This document shows positions 33,408 to 39,805 of a stretch of 64,000 nucleotides of DNA, one piece after another; within the stretch, counting starts at the first letter, position 1, and each line of letters begins with the position of its first letter. A program made the translations under genes and the position numbers. Source of the stretch: Thermofilaceae archaeon (GTDB taxonomy: Archaea; Thermoproteota; Thermoprotei; Thermofilales; Thermofilaceae); assembly GCA_038731975.1 (NCBI GenBank), contig JAVYQJ010000003.1, positions 1-64,000 of the forward strand. Reading direction: 5' to 3'. The notes beneath the pieces were generated by a model. The model saw only the letters and a list, made by a program, of their open reading frames with translations. It was not told the DNA's origin and made no database searches.

Positions 33408-34085
33408 ATGCGGTTAACTGTGGAAGAGCGCTTTCACGCCCTCGCCTTACTGCTCCTGCGTAAACAGCGTCTAAAGTTGGATGAGCTTCAGGCAGAGCTA
33501 AAAGTTACAGAGGAGACACTGCGCATTTTTCTGGCGGGACTTCCGGTTCTGCTGAGTGGGGGCGAAGTAGTGGTGGTAGACACCGTCGACTTACTCCTAG
33601 AACTTTGGAAGAGGAGGTTTGATCCAGTTGAGTTAGCATTAAGAACAGGATGGAAAGAATTTGAAAAGCTATGTTCTAGAATTCTAGAACAATGCGGTTT
33701 CGAAACATTTTTGAATGTACGGTTAAAGGTTCTTAGAAAAGTACGCGAACTAGACGTTGTAGCACTGCGCGAACCATGGGTGCTGGCTGTGGATTGTAAA
33801 CGTTGGGCTCGCCGGCGTGAAAGCCATTTAAGATTAGCAGCTCGCGCGCACAAGGCTCGCTGCGAGCTGCTCGCACGCGAGCTGCCTGGAGTAGTTGAGG
33901 TAGCAGCTAGGGTGGCAAAATGGAGGGAGGCTAGAGTGGTTCCAGTCATAGTAGATGTTCATGAAACCGTCATGAAGATGTTTGAGGGGGTTCCCATAGT
34001 CCCGCTACGTAAACTCCCTGCCTTCCTGGACGAATTCGAAGCGTTCGCAGACGAGCTGTACGTGGTGAAAGTTGCTCTAAAGTAG
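33408..34085 (+). CDS. PD-(D/E)XK nuclease-like protein with N-terminal helix-turn-helix
   Basis: 225 residues. The first 60 residues look like a winged helix (HALALLLLRKQRLKLDELQAEL). From about residue 80, WKEFEKLCSRILEQCGFE, then RELDVVALREPWVLAVDCKRW shows the nuclease fold: Asp in ELDVV, then the D-C-K doublet with the acidic position changed to Asp, and Lys. This is like archaeal Mrr-type or COG1787 proteins. It may be a restriction or repair nuclease. No methyltransferase is adjacent. ATG 33408, convergent with rpl14; it lies 70 bp from tRNA-Ile, but no integration scar is seen. Confidence 0.7.
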   Translation: MRLTVEERFHALALLLLRKQRLKLDELQAELKVTEETLRIFLAGLPVLLSGGEVVVVDTVDLLLELWKRRFDPVELALRTGWKEFEKLCSRILEQCGFETFLNVRLKVLRKVRELDVVALREPWVLAVDCKRWARRRESHLRLAARAHKARCELLARELPGVVEVAARVAKWREARVVPVIVDVHETVMKMFEGVPIVPLRKLPAFLDEFEAFADELYVVKVALK

Positions 34086-34105
34086 GCCGAGTCGAGTGGA
34101 TGCTC

Positions 34106-34531
34106 TCAAACTACCATCGTGACCATAGTTGCGAGTCGTGGGTGTCTCTCTACGGCTTCCTTGGCCACAGGCCCGTGGATTTCGCTCCCCTTTGGATCCC
34201 CCTCCGGAGTTATCAGCACGATGGCGTTGTCCTCAAAGGCGATCCACGTTCCATCGGGCCGCCTGAACGGTCTGCGCTGCCTCACTACGATTCCGTGCAG
34301 GATCTGCTTCCTCAACTCCGGCTTTCCCTCGCGGATCGAGACCACGACAACATCTCCTACAGCTGCTCCCGGTATCCTCCTCCAGACGGTCTTAGCGCCT
34401 CGGACGCCGATCACTCGGGCTAACCTAGCTCCCGAGTTATCCGTCACTTTGACTAGACTTTCTACAAATACGCCAGGTGTTTTATGGAACCTGTACGATA
34501 CCCCGGTGACTTTAGGTCCACGTTTCGCCAC
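34106..34531 (-). CDS. rpl14: Ribosomal protein L14 (uL14)
   Basis: 141 residues. Conserved stretches [49 protein letters not shown] and [27 protein letters not shown] identify uL14 of the large subunit, which contacts L19e/L24e and h14 of 16S rRNA. It ends a minus-strand ribosomal cluster (L22, S3, L29, Rpp29, S17, L14). The usual next genes (L24, S4e, L5) are not here; a nuclease-like gene converges instead. Confidence 0.96.
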   Translation of the reverse strand: MAKRGPKVTGVSYRFHKTPGVFVESLVKVTDNSGARLARVIGVRGAKTVWRRIPGAAVGDVVVVSIREGKPELRKQILHGIVVRQRRPFRRPDGTWIAFEDNAIVLITPEGDPKGSEIHGPVAKEAVERHPRLATMVTMVV

Positions 34532-34554
34532 GCCTGATCACCGTAGTTCGACCC

Positions 34555-34941
34555 TTATAAGTTTGAAGCTGCCTCTATCGAGGGTGTTCGTGAAGCAGTC
34601 TGGTTCCCAACCTTAGCCAGGACAACGAAGGCCACCGACTTCGCCAAGGGTCTGCACTCTCCAATGATTACCCTATCTCCTGGTTTAACTTCGATGCAGG
34701 GAGGAACCCTCACGTGCTTTTTCTTTCGTCGTTTTTCATACCTCATGTACTTTGGCACATAGTGGAGGTACTCATGGATGACAACGGCCGTCTTATTCAT
34801 CTTTACCTTGTCTACCGTGACCTCCATTATCACCCCCCTCACGGGCAGCGTCCCGTGCCATGGGCAGAGAGGATCATCGCATACCTTCTCAGGTGGTTTT
34901 AACCCCGGAATACCGACGTTTCGGAACCTTGTACTACTCAT
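34555..34941 (-). CDS. rps17: Ribosomal protein S17 (uS17)
   Basis: 128 residues. An N-terminal extension with CDDPLCPWHG precedes the OB-fold core (LPVRGVIMEVTVDKVKMNKTAVVIHEYLHYVPKYMRYEKR), which is archaeal/eukaryotic S17/S11. The C-terminus ends GDRVIIGECRPLAKSVAFVV. ATG 34941 (MSSTRFRN) is the normal start; an in-frame extension to 34965 lacks homology. Lies between Rpp29 (52 bp upstream) and L14. Confidence 0.94.
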   Translation of the reverse strand: MSSTRFRNVGIPGLKPPEKVCDDPLCPWHGTLPVRGVIMEVTVDKVKMNKTAVVIHEYLHYVPKYMRYEKRRKKKHVRVPPCIEVKPGDRVIIGECRPLAKSVAFVVLAKVGNQTASRTPSIEAASNL

Positions 34942-34993
34942 ACGATTCCTGCGGCCACAGAGCACCCGTTTATAAACAGCACGCCCGTCCTGA

Positions 34994-35275
34994 TCACCAG
35001 TTGCGCAGCTTCTTCTTTATCCGATCCTCGGGTCTACCCAGTAGTTCTTTACCATCGACCAGTACGAGAGAGCCGTCTGGTAGCTTTAAGAGCAGCTTTA
35101 CATCACTCTTGAAAACCCTCTTCCGACCTTTCGGCGTTTCGAGGAGGATGGTTTTCATAGTTTCATCAATTATCCTACCCTTGATTCCCACCTGACACCT
35201 ATTCTTGCTTTCGGCAACTTCCGCCTCCAATCCTATTAGCTCATGCAGTAATACGTTCGATGGGGAGATGCCCAC
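34994..35275 (-). CDS. rnp1: RNase P protein component 1 (Rpp29/Pop4)
   Basis: About 93 residues. ISPSNVLLHELIGLEAEV and GIKGRIIDETMKTILLET are the Rpp29 Sm-like barrel signature; the protein binds the specificity part of RNase P RNA. Two starts are possible. A GTG at 35275 lies four bases after the L29 stop and begins close to the usual N-terminus. The ATG at 35311 adds 12 basic residues but overlaps L29 by 32 bp. I prefer the GTG. A SUI1 gene often found between L29 and rnp1 in archaea is absent. Confidence 0.88.
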   Translation of the reverse strand: MGISPSNVLLHELIGLEAEVAESKNRCQVGIKGRIIDETMKTILLETPKGRKRVFKSDVKLLLKLPDGSLVLVDGKELLGRPEDRIKKKLRNW

Positions 35276-35279
35276 CCCT

Positions 35280-35492
35280 TTACTGAGAACCTTTCTTGCG
35301 CGCCTCTTCATTCTCTATTGTAAGTATTCTAGCGATGGCCTTTCGTATCTCCCGTATCCTTGCAGGGTTATCGATGGTGCCCCGGCTGCTCTGCGTCCGC
35401 AACCTAATTAGCTCAGCTCTCAGCTCCTCTAACCGCTTCAGCCTTTCTTCCCGGCTCATCTTCCTGATTTCATCCGCTTTGAGCACGGGCAT
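35280..35492 (-). CDS. rpl29: Ribosomal protein L29 (uL29)
   Basis: 70 residues, two helices. MPVLKADEIRKMSREERLKRLEELRAELIRLRTQ and NPARIREIRKAIARILT match uL29 at the exit tunnel near the SRP/trigger-factor docking site. ATG 35492 lies 10 bp after the S3 stop (35503), so the genes are closely coupled. A longer start at 35537 would overlap S3. Confidence 0.94.
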   Translation of the reverse strand: MPVLKADEIRKMSREERLKRLEELRAELIRLRTQSSRGTIDNPARIREIRKAIARILTIENEEARKKGSQ

Positions 35493-35502
35493 ATCAATGC
35501 AC

Positions 35503-36093
35503 CTATGGAGATGTCTTGATAAGGCCAGGTATTTCAATTGGCGGCATTATCCTAACCCTCACTCCGTAAATGCCAGGTTTTAGTAGCACTTGAACGACAG
35601 CTTCGTCAACATACTCACTGGGCTTCCCCGACTTATAGGTAACACCTGCCGTGTACTTCTCGAACCTAGATCGCTCCGATGAGAGCTTGCCGCTAATCAC
35701 AACTTCTACTCCTTTTGCACCCGCCTCCATAACCCTTCTGATTGCCACGAATGCTGCTCTCCTGAATCTAACTCCTCTAACCATAGCTCGCGCGATACCG
35801 TAAGCGACAATTTTAGCGTTGAGGTCCGGGTTGGCGACTTCAACAACATCTATCTGTGGCCTATCCACGCCGAACTTGCTCTCTAGCACTTCCTGTAGCT
35901 CTTTGATGTTCGATCCGCGGCGGCCAATCACCATTGCAGGCCTTTCCGCGAGGATCACCACTCTGGTTCCGATAGGCGTGCGGAATAGCTGGACATCCAC
36001 GTAGCCCGCGTGTGCTAGTTTCCTCGCTAGGTAAGCGTTCAACTCCATATACTGCATCCCTCTCTCCAGGAACGTCTGTACGAGCGTGGGCAT
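35503..36093 (-). CDS. rps3: Ribosomal protein S3 (uS3)
   Basis: 196 residues. KH domain with ERPAMVIGRRGSNIKELQEVLE (GxxG loop), followed by the S3 C-terminal domain AGAKGVEVVISGKLSSERSRFEKYTAGVTYKSG. It forms part of the mRNA entry site. ATG 36093 is used. A TATA-like gcttaaaaagg (36134-36144, minus strand) in the 58-bp gap after L22 suggests an internal promoter. Confidence 0.95.
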   Translation of the reverse strand: MPTLVQTFLERGMQYMELNAYLARKLAHAGYVDVQLFRTPIGTRVVILAERPAMVIGRRGSNIKELQEVLESKFGVDRPQIDVVEVANPDLNAKIVAYGIARAMVRGVRFRRAAFVAIRRVMEAGAKGVEVVISGKLSSERSRFEKYTAGVTYKSGKPSEYVDEAVVQVLLKPGIYGVRVRIMPPIEIPGLIKTSP

Positions 36094-36151
36094 GCAACCA
36101 CCGTGTTTTTCTCAGCCTGCGCGCAGTGTCATAACGCCTTTTTAAGCGTTT

Positions 36152-36604
36152 TCAGGATCGCTCTTCGAGACCGATCTCTATGTGAACCAGCTGCTCGAAC
36201 CACGGTGTTGCTCTACCAAATGCTCTAGGCATGTACGCCCGAATCTTCGTGCCCTTGTGAGCGGCGGCGTGTACAACCCATAGCTTCTCGGTATCCAAGC
36301 CCTTGTAAGCCGCGTTTGCTTCAGCATCCTTGAGGACTCGTAGAATGGCTCGAGCGGCTTTCACTGGGTATCTGCCAGCCGCCATACCGGTTTTATGGCC
36401 CACCTTTTTCTTGAACCTCCTGTAGGGTACAGGCCTGCGCATGTTAATTACGTCCTCTAAGAAGCGTTTAGCTCTCTCCAAGCTCAAGCCTCTTATTGCG
36501 TCAAGGACTTCGACCGCATCCTTATAGGATATCCTGAGGTCGCGTCCGGCAGCTATCGCCGTCCGAACTGGATCCAACTGTACAGAGAAGCTCCACCTAG
36601 GCAC
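36152..36604 (-). CDS. rpl22: Ribosomal protein L22 (uL22)
   Basis: 150 residues. VPRWSFSVQLDPVRTAIAAGRDLRIS, AIRGLSLERAKRFLEDVI and the tunnel loop region HAAAHKGTKIRAYMPRAFGRATPW are uL22. I set the start at the GTG 36604, at the family N-terminus, with a TATA-like gttttaaaag (36626-36640) just upstream. The frame continues back over the tRNA-Thr gene but this is not coding. L22 leads the cluster; S19, its usual upstream partner, is not present here. Confidence 0.92.
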   Translation of the reverse strand: MPRWSFSVQLDPVRTAIAAGRDLRISYKDAVEVLDAIRGLSLERAKRFLEDVINMRRPVPYRRFKKKVGHKTGMAAGRYPVKAARAILRVLKDAEANAAYKGLDTEKLWVVHAAAHKGTKIRAYMPRAFGRATPWFEQLVHIEIGLEERS

Positions 36605-36688
36605 AAGCCACGCTGCAGGAGAGGCCCTTTTAAAACCTGGTGGTCGGCCCAAGAACACATATATAGGCGCTAAGAAGGAGAGCCTGGA

Positions 36689-36787
36689 GCCCCGGTAGCT
36701 CAGCCGGGCCAGAGCGCCGGCCTTGTATTCCGCTCGAATCGACGAGAGAGCCGGAGGACCCGGGTTCGAATCCCGGCCGGGGCTCCA
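36689..36787 (+). tRNA. tRNA-Thr(TGT) with intron at 37/38
   Basis: GCCCCGG (36689-36695) pairs with CCGGGGC (36777-36783), with discriminator T and an encoded CCA. U73 is typical of archaeal tRNA-Thr. The anticodon stem ccggc/gccgg (36717-36721, 36750-36754) holds cttgta+a with anticodon TGT (36724-36726). A 21-nt intron occupies 36728-36748. TATA-like atatatag (36659-36667) lies about 25 bp upstream. Confidence 0.93.
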
Positions 36788-36804
36788 CAATAGAGGCAGA
36801 AGAG

Positions 36805-36810
36805 CTTTAA
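36805..36810 (+). promoter_or_regulatory. TATA-like box upstream of the C/D sRNA
   Basis: ctttaa lies about 25-28 bp before the C box of the sRNA candidate, a typical archaeal promoter distance. It would allow independent transcription, separate from tRNA-Thr. Confidence 0.45.
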
Positions 36811-36825
36811 GGGGCGCCAGCTCAA

Positions 36826-36887
36826 GTTGATCGATGATGAGTGATCTGCCGGACGATTTGTGAAGAGAGGATTGACTCTGATCCGAC
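36826..36887 (+). ncRNA. Candidate C/D box sRNA (2'-O-methylation guide)
   Basis: The box order and spacing fit an archaeal C/D sRNA: C box atgatga (36834-36840), a 12-nt guide (36841-36852), a weak D' acga (36853-36856), a 3-nt spacer, C' gtgaaga (36860-36866, one mismatch to RTGATGA), an 11-nt guide (36867-36877) and D box ctga (36878-36881). Both guide lengths are near the canonical 12 nt. D' is degenerate. The methylation target is the base pairing the fifth nucleotide upstream of D or D'; I could not match targets by eye. Ends are approximate. Confidence 0.6.
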
Positions 36888-37000
36888 TGTCGCGCGGAGG
36901 ACCGCCAAGTAACCTATGAAGCTCTATATACCACCTTATACAGCTGAATTTGTAAAGTACATCATCAAGAAAAGGTGATCATTAAAGGGCCTTCATTAGA

Positions 37001-38071
37001 ATGAGAGGAGCTAGCATCGCAGTGAAAGATCTCACGAAGTCCTACGGTCCAATTAGGGCACTTGATGGTATCACTTTTGAAGTTGAGCAGGGTGAATACT
37101 TCGTTGTTCTCGGGCCAATCGGCTCAGGTAGAAGTACGCTGCTCAAGTGTATCGCAGGTCTTGAGCAGCCGGATAGTGGGGACATCCTTTTTGACGGTTC
37201 AAGCGTGGTTGGATTGCCACCCGACAAGAGGCTTGCAGGCTATATGCCTCCCGGCTACGCGCTCTTCCCCCATATGACGGTGTGGGAGAATGTTGCCTAT
37301 GGCCTGTGGATCAAGGGGTACCCAAAGCACGAGATCGAAAGGCGCGTTGAAGAAGCGTTGAAACTAGTCGGCTTGTTGCACCGAGCTGATAGTTACCCGC
37401 ACCAGTTGTCAGGTGGGCAGCGTCAACGAGTAGCTTTAGCTAGGGCTTTAGCCTCCGGCGCTAGGCTTCTGCTGTTGGACGAGCCGCTAACAGCCCTCGA
37501 TGCGGTCTTGACGCTTGAGGTTCGGAGGGAGGTGCGTAGGGTTGCGAAGAGTTTGGGTTTGACTGTGATTCATGTTACGCATAATCAGGAGGAGGCGATG
37601 GCTGTTGCTGACAGAATTGCCGTAATGAGGAGGGGGAGGATTGAGCAGATCGGTGAGCCGGAGGATGTATACTTCCACCCTCGGTCCCCCTTTTGCGCTA
37701 AATTCGTGTCAGGGGCTAACCTACTGCGAGGGCAGTTAATCGAGTCGTACGGCGTGGTGGGCCTAGCGAAAGTCGAAGGATTGGGCGTGGTTAAAGTCGA
37801 GCATCGCGGCCTAAGACGAGGATCCACCGTTTTGGTCGCAGTTAGACCAGAAAGCATAGAATTGGGTGAAGGAAGGTTTCGTGGGAGGATAGTCGACGTA
37901 TCCCTGGTTGGTGGTATAGCGAGGGTATGGCTTCAGATAGGAAACTTACGGCTGGAGGCCGACGTCGAGCCGAGATTAAGCTTGAGAGCCGGTGCGGACA
38001 TAAACTTCGACGTATCTGAACCCCTGCTCGCGTATGAATTCAGAGGACTCGAGGAGGAGGTGGAGCTATGA
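37001..38071 (+). CDS. ABC importer ATPase 1, degenerate Walker A and Q-loop
   Basis: 356 residues. A nucleotide-binding domain (1-235) plus a C-terminal TOBE-like regulatory domain, as in importers of Fe3+, sulfate, spermidine or maltose. Walker A reads GPIGSGRST, with Arg44 in place of the essential Lys. The Q-loop reads GYMPPGYALFPHM, with Pro84 in place of Gln. The signature LSGGQ, Walker B LLLLDEPL and H-loop HVTHNQ are intact. It likely pairs with the next gene to form a heterodimer with one degenerate ATP site. ATG 37001; overlaps the next gene by 4 bp. Confidence 0.9.
   Translation: MRGASIAVKDLTKSYGPIRALDGITFEVEQGEYFVVLGPIGSGRSTLLKCIAGLEQPDSGDILFDGSSVVGLPPDKRLAGYMPPGYALFPHMTVWENVAYGLWIKGYPKHEIERRVEEALKLVGLLHRADSYPHQLSGGQRQRVALARALASGARLLLLDEPLTALDAVLTLEVRREVRRVAKSLGLTVIHVTHNQEEAMAVADRIAVMRRGRIEQIGEPEDVYFHPRSPFCAKFVSGANLLRGQLIESYGVVGLAKVEGLGVVKVEHRGLRRGSTVLVAVRPESIELGEGRFRGRIVDVSLVGGIARVWLQIGNLRLEADVEPRLSLRAGADINFDVSEPLLAYEFRGLEEEVEL
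37529..37654 (+). repeat. 126-bp tract identical to 38590-38715 (copy 1)
   Basis: Every base from gaggtgcgtagg to gcagatcggt is the same in the two ATPase genes, covering the region through the H-loop. The flanks diverge at once. A separate 29-bp identical block (gctagggctttagcctccgg...) lies 5' of it, near the signature motif. The pattern suggests gene conversion. Confidence 0.9.
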
Positions 38072-39138
38072 GCGGTGTGGCCCTCCACGTTTTAAACTTG
38101 TCAAAGCGCTTTGGCAACATCGTAGCTCTAGACAAAGTCTCCTTCGAGGTGAGAGAGGGAGAGTACTTCGCTATAATTGGGCCGAGCGGCTCGGGAAAGA
38201 GCACGCTGCTTAAGTGTATTGCAGGCCTCGAGCGCCCTGACAACGGGAAAGTATACATTTTCGGGAGATTAGTAAATGATCTTCCTCCAGAAAAGAGGGA
38301 AATAGGATTGATATTTCAGGAAATATACCTTTTCCCCCACATGACTGTCAAGAGTAACGTACTGTACCCGGCTGTAGTTAAAGGGGTGAAGAGCGCGGAG
38401 GATACCGCACGTGAAATACTGTCCTCAATGGGCATCGAATTGAGGGCGGCTAGCCTACCCAGCGAGCTTAGCCTGGGAGATCAACAGAAGGTGGCTCTGG
38501 CTAGGGCTTTAGCCTCCGGCGCTAGGCTATTGCTGCTGGACGAGCCGTTCGGCTCAATGGATCCCCGAACAGCTGAGAGACTCCGATACGAGGTGCGTAG
38601 GGTTGCGAAGAGTTTGGGTTTGACTGTGATTCATGTTACGCATAATCAGGAGGAGGCGATGGCTGTTGCTGACAGAATTGCCGTAATGAGGAGGGGGAGG
38701 ATTGAGCAGATCGGTAGTCCTCTCGAGCTGTACCTCAGGCCTAGATCACTTTTTGTGGCAAGGTTCATCGGCGGAGAGAATAACTTCCTAGTAGGTAAAG
38801 TAGTGGAAGCGAGTGGGGATTTCGCTGTGCTTGATATCGGGTCAGCAGTCCTGAAGGGTCGGGGTTCAGTGACGAGCGGGCTCGCAGTACTAACCATTAG
38901 ACCCGAAAAGTTGAGGTTCGCGAACGATGGGCGGATCGAAGGAGTCGTCGATATGCGCGAGTTTCTGGGCAAAACCTACAAGTACGTGATTCGGTTAAAT
39001 GGAGGGGTTTCGTTGATCGTGAGATCGCGTGAGAAAATCGAGGTGGGGGCCAGCGTACGACTGACTTTTAACCCGGAGGATGCTCTGGTCTTTCCGTACC
39101 CGAAGGAGGGGCTTGAGGAGGCGGTAAGGTATGAGTAG
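38068..39138 (+). CDS. ABC importer ATPase 2, degenerate signature motif
   Basis: 356 residues, same length and layout as ATPase 1. Walker A GPSGSGKST with Lys44, Q-loop IFQEIYLFPHM, Walker B LLLLDEPF and H-loop HVTHNQ are intact. The signature is ELSLGDQQK instead of ELSGGQQQR, changing the second Gly-side position to Leu and Gln to Asp. In a heterodimer the intact Walker A here faces the intact signature of ATPase 1, giving one working site, while the other composite site is degenerate on both sides. ATG 38068; overlaps the DUF47 gene by 8 bp. Confidence 0.9.
   Translation: MSGVALHVLNLSKRFGNIVALDKVSFEVREGEYFAIIGPSGSGKSTLLKCIAGLERPDNGKVYIFGRLVNDLPPEKREIGLIFQEIYLFPHMTVKSNVLYPAVVKGVKSAEDTAREILSSMGIELRAASLPSELSLGDQQKVALARALASGARLLLLDEPFGSMDPRTAERLRYEVRRVAKSLGLTVIHVTHNQEEAMAVADRIAVMRRGRIEQIGSPLELYLRPRSLFVARFIGGENNFLVGKVVEASGDFAVLDIGSAVLKGRGSVTSGLAVLTIRPEKLRFANDGRIEGVVDMREFLGKTYKYVIRLNGGVSLIVRSREKIEVGASVRLTFNPEDALVFPYPKEGLEEAVRYE
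38590..38715 (+). repeat. 126-bp tract identical to 37529-37654 (copy 2)
   Basis: The second copy of the perfectly conserved tract, in the same reading position of the paralogous ATPase gene. Outside it the genes are much less similar, including the upstream D-loop codons and the downstream TOBE-domain codons. Confidence 0.9.
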
Positions 39139-39805
39139 TGAAGGCATTTTAGCCTGGTTTAGCGATAAGAGGCGGGAGAAGGTTCTCCAGTCTTTGGAGG
39201 CCCACGTGCGTGAAGTTATGAACTGCGTCAAGGCCCTCCAAGAGCTAATCGTTTCCTGGAGAACTGGCACGATCGATCTTACTGCCCGCTACAACGCCGT
39301 GAAGGCCTTCGAAAAGGCGGCTGATAATTTGAGAAACTCAACTGCCAGGTTGCTGGCTGGTGGAAGTGCAGGCGACGCTGTTGAAAGAACATTCTTGTTG
39401 AGGTTGATGGGCCGTGTCGACAGGATTGCCGATTGGTCGCTGGAAGCTGCCCGCGTGATAACAATTCTGAGCTCGTACGAGGTTCCGAGCCAAGTACGTG
39501 ACGTGTACGTGGCAATGTCTTCCAAGTTGGGAGCTATAGTTGAAGCTACGTATGGCGCTGTCAAATACCTTAAGGAAGAACCTTTAGCTGCGTTAAACGC
39601 TGCTGATACGGTAGAGAAATTAGAGGAGGACATCGATTCTGTTTACGCTGAATGCCGAACCCTCCTTATAGATGCGGCATCAAACCTGTCGGCCCCCATC
39701 GTGGTGATGCTTTTCAGCGCTTTAGATGCGCTCGAGCATGTAGCTGATGCTTGCGAAGACGCTTGCGATATAGTTCGAGAGGTTGTGGTGAGATTAACGT
39801 GGTGA
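39131..39805 (+). CDS. DUF47 / PhoU-like helical protein
   Basis: 224 residues, all helical. The pattern of three-helix repeats (VLQSLEAHVREVMNCVKALQEL; RTFLLRLMGRVDRIADWSLEAARVI; DALEHVADACEDACDIVREVVVR) matches DUF47 (TIGR00153-like) proteins related to PhoU. They usually sit beside phosphate permeases and may bind metals. Here it lies inside an ABC importer operon, which suggests an accessory or regulatory role in anion uptake. It overlaps ATPase 2 by 8 bp and the binding-protein gene by 4 bp (GTGA). Confidence 0.78.
   Translation: MSSEGILAWFSDKRREKVLQSLEAHVREVMNCVKALQELIVSWRTGTIDLTARYNAVKAFEKAADNLRNSTARLLAGGSAGDAVERTFLLRLMGRVDRIADWSLEAARVITILSSYEVPSQVRDVYVAMSSKLGAIVEATYGAVKYLKEEPLAALNAADTVEKLEEDIDSVYAECRTLLIDAASNLSAPIVVMLFSALDALEHVADACEDACDIVREVVVRLTW

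Noticed and set aside
33243-34085. Integrated element beside tRNA-Ile
   Set aside because: I see no integrase, no repeated tRNA 3' end and no change in composition; only the single nuclease-like gene is unusual.
36605-36790. N-terminal extension of L22 through the tRNA-Thr gene
   Set aside because: The extension reads the antisense of a tRNA; the family N-terminus begins at the GTG 36604, with a TATA-like box just upstream.
36916-36978. 20-codon ORF (MKLYIPPYTAEF...) before the importer operon
   Set aside because: Too short to judge; it spans the AT-rich putative promoter of the importer. No conserved motif.
37529-38715. The 126-bp repeat as an insertion sequence or mobile repeat
   Set aside because: It lies in frame in two paralogous genes at the same position and has no terminal repeats; conversion explains it better.
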